Positions 26,034-33,218 of a DNA stretch of 64,000 bases are shown here, one piece after another. Positions within the stretch are counted from its first letter, which is position 1, and each line of letters opens with the position of its first letter. The translations under genes and the position numbers were made by a program. The DNA lies in assembly GCF_050632385.1 (NCBI RefSeq), contig NZ_CP192599.1:4464001-4528000 (forward strand). Direction: 5' to 3'. The notes below the pieces were generated by a model. It ran no database searches. It was not told the origin of the DNA and saw only the letters and a list, made by a program, of their open reading frames with translations. This DNA is from Humitalea sp050632385. GTDB taxonomy: Bacteria > Pseudomonadota > Alphaproteobacteria > Acetobacterales > Acetobacteraceae.

Positions 26034-28217
26034 CTAGGGACGCTTCGCAGACAGGTGGCGCGCGTGCCAGATCAGGACCTCAAGCACATCCGCCGTCCGC
26101 GCGACGGAAGCCCGCACGCTTTCCAGCAACTCGGGCATCCGCTCGGCTTCGACTCCGTCGGTGATCTCCAGCGCCGCAAGCTGCGCATTCTCCACCACCG
26201 AGGCGAGCAGGGTACGGAACACGAGGTCTTCCTGCGAGCCGAGGCGGCCGGCGCGCGGACGTTGGCCGTGGACAATGTCCTCCTGGAAGTGCCGGCGCGC
26301 CGCATCGGCCTCCTTGCGTCGGGTCAGGTCGTTGAACAGGAACACGAAGCCCAGCACGCGATCCGGTGCGGAGAAGACCGGATCGGCGCGCACGAGAAGC
26401 GCCTGGCTTTCGCCATGACGCGCTTTCAACCGTACCTCACCACGCCAGCTTCGGAGGTTGCCGAGCAGGTCACGCAGACGACGCCGAATAAGTTCATCAT
26501 CGGTGAAGCAGCACAGCAGCTCACTCATCTCCCGTGGCAAGGGGCGGACGGCATCGGGGAGCAATCGTTCGAAGGCGTCGTTGATGAGCTGGACGGATCC
26601 GGACGGATCGCAGATCACGACCGGCAGGTCGGAGGCCAGCACCTGCCCCCGCACCAGATTGAGCTGGTCCTGCGCAATCAGCACCCGGACAGAACGGAAC
26701 TGCAGCACCACATCGGTGACCGTCTCACCGATGATGCGGGCGGCCGCCAGGTCGCGCGGCGTCCAGGGATCGCCGGTGCCTTCGACAAGCTGGCGCCACT
26801 GCGCGAAGGATCGGCGTGGCGAGAGATCCGCCGGATTGTTGCCGACAACAACCGGCTTGGTCGGGTCGCCACCCCAGGTCACCATGCGCTTGCGTTCCGG
26901 GCGGAACCACAGAAGGTACTCACCCGGCGCGGTGGAGATCGAGACAGCGATCAACCCGCTCGCAACCGGCGCGAGGCGCGCCAAGGTCGGCACCCGCTGG
27001 CCGAGCGCATTGATCGCAGTCATCGGCGCGCGGGGCTGTTCATCCAGCCAACGACCGATCTCCCGCAACTCGGCGGTGCCCGGCACTTCGCCCGCGGTCT
27101 GCACCTGGCCTTCGAACAACAGCGCGGCGCCGACGGCGCCCACCGGGGCCAACAAGGCGTCGGCTGCCTCGAACAGCGCCACGCGCCAGTCGCCCTTGCG
27201 CGAAATCGCCTCGACCATGCGCTGTTCCAGCCGGCGCACGCCCATCTCGGCCTGGCCCTGGGAGAAGCTTTCGAGGGCGGAAATCCGCGTCCCGAGGGCT
27301 TCGGCCAGCAATTCGCAGACGGCCCGAATCTCAAAGGACGCGAAGCGCGGAATATAGTGGTGGCACGACACCAGCCCCCAGAGCCGGCCACCGACCATGA
27401 TGGAGGCGACCAGCGTCGCCGCGACGCTCATGTTCCTGAGATACTGCACATGAATCGGCGACGAGCTGCGCAGCACGCACAGCGACATGTCGAGCTCCGC
27501 CCCGGTCAGGGTGGAGAACCTCGGCACCAACGGTACCGGCGTGTAGTTGATGTCGATCAGGACCCTGACGCGGTTACGCTCATACAGGCGCCGCGCGATC
27601 TGCGGGATGTCCGAGGCGGGATAGCGGTTGCCGAGAAACGGCTCCAGGTCCTGACGCCGCTGCTCCGAGAAGACCTCGCCATGGCCCTCCTCGTCGAAGC
27701 GATAGATCATCACGCGATCATATCCGGTGACATCGCGGAAGATCCGTGCCGCCTCGTCGCACAGCGCCTGCAGCGTATAGGTCGCCAGCAGCCGCTGGAG
27801 GGCCTTCTCGACCTGATGTGCAAAGTCCACCGTCTCGCCGGCAGGCTCAAGCTCAACCACCAGGCCACCGCCGGTCGGCCGGTGCACCAGAACGTCGCAC
27901 ATGATGGCGGCAGGCCCGGCGCGGCAACGCAGGGCGATCGGCACCGCGTCCATCCGCTCGGTCAGAATGGGGGCGATGCGCGCCACCAGGTCGGCGCCAA
28001 GATCCTCGAGCGTCACCTCCGCCCCGGCGCAGCCGAGGAACGCCGCGCTATTGGCGCTTGCCTGCATCACCGCCAAGTCGGGTTCGCGAAGCACGAGCAG
28101 CGCGCCATGTGGCTGTATCGAACCCGCCAGGTGAATCTGCTCGCGCTCGCAATTCGACAGGTCAGCCTGTCCAAAGGGCGGCAGGAAGGTCTGTGCCAGC
28201 CTGGACGCGTCGGTCAC
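26034..28217 (-). CDS. bphP: Bacteriophytochrome (PAS-GAF-PHY with PAS/helical output, no histidine kinase)
   Basis: 727-residue red/far-red photoreceptor. Biliverdin-linking Cys23 is in SNCEREQIHLAGSIQPHG; the PAS2 domain spans about 18-120, GAF about 135-305 with YPASDIPQIARR and the conserved histidine in CHHYIPR, and PHY about 320-505 with the tongue motif PRRSF. After PHY come a PAS domain (about 540-640) and a short helical tail; there is no H-box or ATPase domain. This layout matches RpBphP1/BrBphP, which bind and inhibit PpsR2 directly rather than signalling by phosphorylation. The start overlaps the ppsR stop. Confidence 0.93.
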   Translation of the reverse strand: MTDASRLAQTFLPPFGQADLSNCEREQIHLAGSIQPHGALLVLREPDLAVMQASANSAAFLGCAGAEVTLEDLGADLVARIAPILTERMDAVPIALRCRAGPAAIMCDVLVHRPTGGGLVVELEPAGETVDFAHQVEKALQRLLATYTLQALCDEAARIFRDVTGYDRVMIYRFDEEGHGEVFSEQRRQDLEPFLGNRYPASDIPQIARRLYERNRVRVLIDINYTPVPLVPRFSTLTGAELDMSLCVLRSSSPIHVQYLRNMSVAATLVASIMVGGRLWGLVSCHHYIPRFASFEIRAVCELLAEALGTRISALESFSQGQAEMGVRRLEQRMVEAISRKGDWRVALFEAADALLAPVGAVGAALLFEGQVQTAGEVPGTAELREIGRWLDEQPRAPMTAINALGQRVPTLARLAPVASGLIAVSISTAPGEYLLWFRPERKRMVTWGGDPTKPVVVGNNPADLSPRRSFAQWRQLVEGTGDPWTPRDLAAARIIGETVTDVVLQFRSVRVLIAQDQLNLVRGQVLASDLPVVICDPSGSVQLINDAFERLLPDAVRPLPREMSELLCCFTDDELIRRRLRDLLGNLRSWRGEVRLKARHGESQALLVRADPVFSAPDRVLGFVFLFNDLTRRKEADAARRHFQEDIVHGQRPRAGRLGSQEDLVFRTLLASVVENAQLAALEITDGVEAERMPELLESVRASVARTADVLEVLIWHARHLSAKRP

Positions 28218-29566
28218 CCGGCTTCCTCCGCATCCTCATCGAGCCCGGCGTGGAAGCCGTAGCGGCCAAGCTTAGCGTAGAGGCTCTGGCGACTGAGGCC
28301 CAGCAGCTCGGCCGTCGCGGTACGGTTGCCATCGGCGAGCGCCAGGGCACGTTCGATGCAGTGCCGCTCCAGCGCCGCGGCCACGCGTCGCACCAGGGCA
28401 GGCAGGGGAGTCGTTCCGATATCCTTCTCGATGGCGCCCATGGCGTCGCGCAGGGGTGAACTGCCGTAGCGATCGCGGATGCGCCGGCCGACGTCGCGGA
28501 TCACCATGCCGATGGCTCGGGTACCCCCGATCCCGCTGCTGGCGGCGGAGATCTCCACCTCTGCCTCAAGCCCGACCTCGCCGGTTATGACGGTGGGGAA
28601 CAGGCGGACCTCGCCATGATCGTGCAGGCTGGCAAGCAGCACGCCGAGACCTGATCCCGGCCGGGCAAGCCAGCGGCCGGCCGACTGGCCAAGCACGCCG
28701 GCCTCTGTCGCGACCTGCACCAGTTCCAGGAAGGCCTTGTTGGCGCGCCGCACCGTGCCGTCCTGGTCAGTCACGACGAAGGCGTCGGGCAGGCGCTCCA
28801 CCATCTCCTCGACCCGCAGCAGGGTACCGCGCGCGGCCGAGTGCGCGTCCGTCGCGGCGCTGGCAAGCTGCAGGAGGAAGACGGGGCCGGGATCCCGCGT
28901 CATGAGCGTCGCACGAACAAGCCATGAGGCGCGCTCGGCGCCGAGGTGTACCAGAATGCCAGGGGCGCGGCCCTGCTCGCGCGCGCGCCGCAGCATGCCC
29001 CGGAACGCCTCCTCGTCGCGCGGCGCGACCTCGCGCAGGAACTCCCAGCCCGGGGCCAGGCCGATGGCGCGGATCGCTGCCGGATTGGCTTCGATGACGC
29101 GCAGCGATTCAGCCTCGACCACGAGCACCGCTTCATTCGAGGCATCGAAGAGCAGGCGCGAGCGCGTCTCGATTTCGCGCAGTTTCCAGTAGTCTTGTTC
29201 CCGGGCCTGCTGCGTAGCGATCAGGCGCGACTGAAGCTCGGCCACCGCCTGCAGGTTTTTGCCGATGGCCATCAGCCCGGCCTCACCGCCCAGCCTGACG
29301 GTGGTGTATTCGATCGGCAGTTCGAGGCCGCTCGGAAAGCGCTGGCGCACCTGGCGGAAGGCGGAAACACCGCGGTTGCGCGCGTCATCGAGCATCCGGC
29401 GAATCCAGTCGCCGCCCGAATCGCCAACAGTATCGATCCACGGGCGGCCGACCCAGTCGGCAACTTGTTCCGTTGGAATGGCGCTGGAATGCGCAGCCGT
29501 GCGGATCACGCCCTCCCAATCGAGCGTAAGGGTGATGTCAGGCTGCGCGAAATTGACTCTGTTCAT
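28214..29566 (-). CDS. ppsR: PpsR/CrtJ photosynthesis gene repressor
   Basis: 450 residues: N-terminal PAS, a Q-linker helix (about 105-140, IATQQAREQDYWKLREIETR), two more PAS domains and a Fis-type helix-turn-helix at the end (GNRTATAELLGLSRQSLYAKLGRYG). PpsR binds TGT-N12-ACA pairs and represses bch, crt and puf genes. Only one cysteine is present, about residue 403 just before the HTH, so the intramolecular disulfide described for R. capsulatus CrtJ/R. sphaeroides PpsR cannot form. I start at MNRVNF (29566); 7 more codons are open upstream. First gene of ppsR-bphP-bphO. Confidence 0.94.
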   Translation of the reverse strand: MNRVNFAQPDITLTLDWEGVIRTAAHSSAIPTEQVADWVGRPWIDTVGDSGGDWIRRMLDDARNRGVSAFRQVRQRFPSGLELPIEYTTVRLGGEAGLMAIGKNLQAVAELQSRLIATQQAREQDYWKLREIETRSRLLFDASNEAVLVVEAESLRVIEANPAAIRAIGLAPGWEFLREVAPRDEEAFRGMLRRAREQGRAPGILVHLGAERASWLVRATLMTRDPGPVFLLQLASAATDAHSAARGTLLRVEEMVERLPDAFVVTDQDGTVRRANKAFLELVQVATEAGVLGQSAGRWLARPGSGLGVLLASLHDHGEVRLFPTVITGEVGLEAEVEISAASSGIGGTRAIGMVIRDVGRRIRDRYGSSPLRDAMGAIEKDIGTTPLPALVRRVAAALERHCIERALALADGNRTATAELLGLSRQSLYAKLGRYGFHAGLDEDAEEAG

Positions 29567-29635
29567 GGTACGTTCCAGCGGTGCCAAGGTGATTTTGGCC
29601 CCGACCCAGTATCTTTCTAGACCAAATCAATGGGC

Positions 29636-29667
29636 TTTGCAGGCCTAGTCGTCGCCAGGCCTGCAAA
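29636..29667. terminator. Perfect 11-bp stem-loop between pufC and ppsR
   Basis: TTTGCAGGCCT (29636-29646) pairs exactly with AGGCCTGCAAA (29657-29667) across a 10-base loop. It lies 18 bp after the pufC stop and 70 bp before the ppsR start, both on the minus strand. There is no T-run, so it may be a 3' stability element of the puf mRNA or a factor-dependent stop. The 70 bp after it should hold the ppsR promoter; no TGT-N12-ACA site is there. Confidence 0.6.
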
Positions 29668-29685
29668 CCGTGATGGTGGCTGACT

Positions 29686-30708
29686 TCACCGTGCCGGCGG
29701 CATGGCGAGTTCCGGGTAATCGCGCAGCATCGGGGCGCCCAGGAGTGGTCGGCTGACACCCTGGTGGCAGGTGGCGCAATTGACCTGCAGGGCATCGCCC
29801 AGCGGCCCCCTCCGGTCAGCCGGCAGGATATCCCGCAACGGCCCCACATAGTTGTTGTTCAAATCCCGCACCATGCGGATGCCGTGCCAAGCCGTCAGGC
29901 GCGGGCCGCGGCTTTCATCCCAGGGGGAGAAGGCGCGGGTATTGTGACAGAAGGTACAATTCACCCCAAGCGCCGAGGACAGGTTTATCATCAGCCCGTA
30001 GACAGATTCGGCATTCTGCACCGAATGCGGGGTGCCGGACGCCAACGGTGTCGGCCCCTGCAGCCGGATGTTCTGCGACCCTTGAAGGTAATGCGAGAAC
30101 GGATCATGCGGCAGCGATGTCAGCCCCACGCTCGGTTCCCCCCGGTTTTGCATGCGTGGGGATGCCGCCATACCACGCGCGCCCTGTTCCGGGACAGCCG
30201 CCCAGACCTGCTCGGGCACCGGCCGGCCACGATGGCAAGTGTAGCAGGTCACGCCAGTCTGCTGCACATGGCTGGTCCAGCCATTGTTGACGTGGCGCAC
30301 CATCTCAATCATCCGCCGCGCCACCTGCTTGCGGTAGTTGTCGTCGGAGGCGAAATTTCCTTCGACATGACAGCCGTTGCAACCGGCCTCCGGCGAGACC
30401 CATTCGGTCATCACCTGCATGATGCGCCCAAATTGCTCGATGCTGAGATGCCCCAGCAGGGGCACGTTCTCGTAGATCTCGGAGGCCCGGTCACCCTCGG
30501 CGCTGGCGGCATCCGGGGCTTCCGGTAGCTGGTTTCGCGCCCAAAGGGCGGCTTCGATCCGCGGATTGGCGACCTGGACCATGCCGGTCCCGCGGAAGCC
30601 GCTTTGCGCGCTGAGCACGGGCGGGTGTTCGAAGGCCTGCAGCGCGAAGACCACGCCCAGGAAGGCCGTGAACAGGAATGCCAGGGCCAGGGGGAAGCGG
30701 TATTTCAT
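29686..30708 (-). CDS. pufC: PufC, reaction-centre tetraheme cytochrome c subunit
   Basis: 340 residues with four CxxCH heme sites: CNGCH (~111), CYTCH (~156), CTFCH (~251) and CATCH (~311). It passes electrons from periplasmic carriers to the photo-oxidised special pair. The N-terminus has one hydrophobic segment (FPLALAFLFTAFLGVVFAL) and then AFEHPPVLSAQSGFRG; where Blastochloris viridis PufC has the lipidated Cys before FEPPP, this protein has Ala25. It is therefore probably held by an uncleaved transmembrane helix. The ATG overlaps the pufM stop. Confidence 0.96.
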   Translation of the reverse strand: MKYRFPLALAFLFTAFLGVVFALQAFEHPPVLSAQSGFRGTGMVQVANPRIEAALWARNQLPEAPDAASAEGDRASEIYENVPLLGHLSIEQFGRIMQVMTEWVSPEAGCNGCHVEGNFASDDNYRKQVARRMIEMVRHVNNGWTSHVQQTGVTCYTCHRGRPVPEQVWAAVPEQGARGMAASPRMQNRGEPSVGLTSLPHDPFSHYLQGSQNIRLQGPTPLASGTPHSVQNAESVYGLMINLSSALGVNCTFCHNTRAFSPWDESRGPRLTAWHGIRMVRDLNNNYVGPLRDILPADRRGPLGDALQVNCATCHQGVSRPLLGAPMLRDYPELAMPPAR

Positions 30709-31682
30709 CGGCTGCCTCCCACGCCGAGTGCCGGGTCGAGCAGGATTGGCGCAACCGACGGATAGGTCGGCGCATAGCCGCGTTGCATGGCCCAGGCGTA
30801 CCAATTGTCCACCACCGTCCCGGTCAGCAGGATACCGATTCCGCCAGCGATCGGGCACAAGGCTGCGAACCACCAGGCCCAGCGATGCAGGGATTCGAAG
30901 GTGGCGTTGAAGCCCATGGTCCAGCGCCAGAAGATCGCGGCGCGCTCGGCCGCGGTGCCGCGATCCACGGCCTGCTCCACCTCACGCTCACCACCAAAAC
31001 GGCTGACGGCGAGGATGGTCGCGCCATGCATCGCGAAGAGCAGCGTCGATCCATAAAGGAATACGATCGAGAGTGCGTGGAACGGGTTGTAGAAGAGATT
31101 GCCGTACTGGATCGAGAAGGCTGCCGTCCAGTCGAGATGCGGGAAGATGCCGAAGGGCACCGCCTCTGACCAGCTGCCCATCAGCAGCGGGCGGATGAAG
31201 CCGAGCACCAGGTACAGCCAGATCGCCGCGGCGAAGGCCCAGGACAGATGCGTCCCAAGGCCGAGCTGTCGCGCGCGGCGATACAGCCTGGCCCACCACA
31301 GCAGTACCGACAGCGTCAGGAAGAAGCCCGCCATCAACCACCATCCGCCGTCACGAAGCGGCGGGAAGCGCAACCCATAGGCCGGCGAGGGTGGTTCCAG
31401 CGCCAGCCAGGGCAGGCGCCGGACGAACTCGACCGGGCTCCAGTTCACCGAGGCCAGCATGTTCAAGCCGATGATCTCGAAAGCGACGAAGCCGAAGACC
31501 AGCGACAACACGCCAAGATGGCCGAGGTAGAGCGGGCCGATCTGCGCATCGCCGATCTTGCCCATCAGGTAGCTGAAGCCTCTACCGCGGCCCCGGTATC
31601 GTTCGTCGCGCCCGATCGCCACGCCGGCATAGAGCGGCCCGCGCACCTGAACGCGGGTAAAGAGGTTAAGGTATTCAGCCAT
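30705..31682 (-). CDS. pufM: PufM, reaction-centre M subunit
   Basis: 325 residues, five transmembrane helices. Start MAEYLNLFTRVQVRGP is typical. Bacteriochlorophyll and iron ligands fall in the expected places: FNPFHALSIVFLYGS-like segment reading YNPFHALSIVFLYGST, AMHGATILAV, and FESLHRWAWW. Forms the RC core with PufL and PuhA. Located 14 bp after pufL; stop overlaps pufC. Confidence 0.97.
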   Translation of the reverse strand: MAEYLNLFTRVQVRGPLYAGVAIGRDERYRGRGRGFSYLMGKIGDAQIGPLYLGHLGVLSLVFGFVAFEIIGLNMLASVNWSPVEFVRRLPWLALEPPSPAYGLRFPPLRDGGWWLMAGFFLTLSVLLWWARLYRRARQLGLGTHLSWAFAAAIWLYLVLGFIRPLLMGSWSEAVPFGIFPHLDWTAAFSIQYGNLFYNPFHALSIVFLYGSTLLFAMHGATILAVSRFGGEREVEQAVDRGTAAERAAIFWRWTMGFNATFESLHRWAWWFAALCPIAGGIGILLTGTVVDNWYAWAMQRGYAPTYPSVAPILLDPALGVGGSR

Positions 31683-31696
31683 AGACCGGTCCTCCC

Positions 31697-32524
31697 TCAC
31701 CGCGCCCAGATGGGCAGGTTGAGCCACCAGCCCCACCATTCGGGCCAGCCGCGGGTCCAGAACGGACCGCTGATCACAATGCAGACCGCACTCCAGAACC
31801 CAGCCGAAAGCGCGATGAACAACCCGAGGCGATGAATGCCGAGCGTGCCGATCGAATAGCCGATGGCGTCACGGAAGAAGGTGTTCTCGTGCTCGGAGGT
31901 CTTCACTGGTTCGCCCCGCGCCGGATTGATGGCGGCGAGAACCACAGAAGCATGCATCGACAACGCAAGCGTCGTGGCGAAGAAGAAGCTGACCGCCAGC
32001 ATGTGCGCCGGGTTGTAGTGGAAGTGCAGGTACTGGTAGCCGACGTTGGACACCCAATCGAGGTGGGTCCAAATGCCGTAGGGGAAACCGTGCCCCCAGG
32101 CGCCCATCAGCACCGGCCGGATCACCACCAGCGTGAAATAGGCGAAGATCGCCATGCCATAGGCGAAGGGAATGTGCAGGCCCATGCCGAGCTTGCGCGC
32201 GATCTCCGCCTGGCGCAGCGCCCAGGAGATGAAGGCGCCCAGGGCACAGACCGTGATCGCCTGCCAGAATCCGCCCTGGCGCAGTGGCGCGAGTGCGAGG
32301 CCGTAGTCGAGATCAGGCGGTGCGACCGAGATCTTCCAAGGATTCCACACGCCGTCGAGCGCCGTGGAATACAGGATCAGCGCCGTGCCGAGCGTGGCGA
32401 AGAAGATCGTCGTGACGCCGAAGAAGCCGACGTAGAATGGCCCGACCCAGAAATCGAACAGGTCACCGCCGACCAGAGTTCCGCCGCGGACGCGGTACTT
32501 CCTCTCGAATGACAGCATCGCCAT
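31697..32524 (-). CDS. pufL: PufL, reaction-centre L subunit
   Basis: 275 residues beginning MAMLSFERKYRVRGGTLVGG, the standard PufL start. Contains WVSNVGYQYLHFHYNPAHML (special-pair side histidine), SMHASVVLAA and the non-heme iron ligands in HENTFFRDAIGYSIGTLGIHRLGL. The ribosome-binding site is GGGAGGAC. Upstream is a strong hairpin at 32574. Confidence 0.98.
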   Translation of the reverse strand: MAMLSFERKYRVRGGTLVGGDLFDFWVGPFYVGFFGVTTIFFATLGTALILYSTALDGVWNPWKISVAPPDLDYGLALAPLRQGGFWQAITVCALGAFISWALRQAEIARKLGMGLHIPFAYGMAIFAYFTLVVIRPVLMGAWGHGFPYGIWTHLDWVSNVGYQYLHFHYNPAHMLAVSFFFATTLALSMHASVVLAAINPARGEPVKTSEHENTFFRDAIGYSIGTLGIHRLGLFIALSAGFWSAVCIVISGPFWTRGWPEWWGWWLNLPIWAR

Positions 32525-32573
32525 GGGCGTGTCCTCCCGCCAACCTGCGGCGACGCAAGGTCGCCTGAAGGGA

Positions 32574-32625
32574 GCCCGGCGGCGGGGGGCACGGTGGGGA
32601 CCACCCTGCCGTCCCGTCGCCGGGC
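32574..32625 (-). promoter_or_regulatory. Intercistronic hairpin between pufA and pufL
   Basis: The arms GCCCGGCG (32574-32581) and CGCCGGGC (32618-32625) pair exactly, and the enclosed 36 bases contain a second GGTGG/CCACC stem. It fills most of the 109-bp pufA-pufL gap. In R. capsulatus a hairpin at the same position protects the pufBA segment from 3' decay, so antenna subunits are made in excess over RC subunits. The same role is inferred here from position and structure. Confidence 0.65.
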
Positions 32626-32633
32626 GGTCTCCG

Positions 32634-32798
32634 CTACCGGGGCGCCGAAACGACCGGGGCGGGTCGCGGACCCTCGATCCAGTTGAACCGGTCGGTGCTG
32701 AGCAGAATGAAGTGGATCAGCAACGCCAGGGTCATCAGGAAGACCGAGAGTGCGACGAGTACGCGACGCGGATCGAACAACAGCCAAAGTCGCCACAT
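32634..32798 (-). CDS. pufA: PufA, LH1 antenna alpha subunit
   Basis: 54 residues, MWRLWLLFDPRRVLVALSVF then LMTLALLIHFILLSTDRFNW. One transmembrane helix; His29 is the bacteriochlorophyll ligand, and the FDPRR entry motif and the tail after FNW fit LH1 alpha. Preceded by AAAGGAGCG, 14 bp after pufB. Confidence 0.97.
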   Translation of the reverse strand: MWRLWLLFDPRRVLVALSVFLMTLALLIHFILLSTDRFNWIEGPRPAPVVSAPR

Positions 32799-32812
32799 GT
32801 CCTGCGCTCCTT

Positions 32813-33022
32813 TCAGACGAGGAAGGTCGCCGCGGTCGTGACGCCATCCAGAAGTTCGGTGTAGCCGCGCGGCCCTGGAAGCCAGGGACGCCACATCCAC
32901 ACCAGGATGTGCGCAATGATCGCGATGACAGTGAAGGCGATGAAGCTCGAGACGAAGATTCCGTGGAATTCCTTCGCCTCGGTCTCCGTGAGGCCGCTGA
33001 TAGATCCTTCCGTGCTGGCCAT
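32813..33022 (-). CDS. pufB: PufB, LH1 antenna beta subunit
   Basis: 69 residues: MASTEGSISGLTETEAKEFHG with the conserved EAKEFH cap, one transmembrane helix, His38 as bacteriochlorophyll ligand, and the WMWRPWLPGP exit motif. The C-terminal tail of about 15 residues (GYTELLDGVTTAATFLV) is longer than in R. sphaeroides LH1 beta, in keeping with some Acetobacteraceae and Bradyrhizobium proteins. First puf structural gene, about 200 bp after bchZ. Confidence 0.95.
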   Translation of the reverse strand: MASTEGSISGLTETEAKEFHGIFVSSFIAFTVIAIIAHILVWMWRPWLPGPRGYTELLDGVTTAATFLV

Positions 33023-33042
33023 TATGGGGCCTTTCGGATGGC

Positions 33043-33172
33043 GGCCCGAGGGCCGGTTACCGCACATCTCCCGCGCGGCAGGGACACATACGGCCCACTG
33101 GGCCGGATGCGGCGTTCGACCCGGCAGAACCAGGTCGGCGCTTGAACTCCCTGGATGCGTGCATCCAGGGAG
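33043..33172 (-). promoter_or_regulatory. Structured leader between bchZ and pufB (three inverted repeats), no pufQ
   Basis: The 196-bp bchZ-pufB gap holds an exact 12-bp repeat CTCCCTGGATGC / GCATCCAGGGAG (33147-33158 and 33161-33172), a GGCCCA/TGGGCC repeat (33092-33104) and GGCCC/GGGCC (33043-33054). I find no PufQ-like ORF and no TGT-N12-ACA site. The element may be the puf mRNA 5' stabiliser or processing region, or attenuate read-through from bchCXYZ. Only the repeats are seen directly; the role is inference. Confidence 0.5.
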
Positions 33173-33218
33173 GTCGGACGGCACTGAGGCCGCTCGAAAA
33201 GGATGTTGCGACGCGCGC

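Noticed and set aside
26055..28262. 735-codon plus-strand frame opposite bphP
   Set aside because: No recognisable domain; composition is that of an antisense frame, while the minus strand encodes a complete bacteriophytochrome.
29567..29685. PpsR autoregulatory site upstream of ppsR
   Set aside because: No TGT-N12-ACA sequence, even with one mismatch in the TGT half, in this interval.
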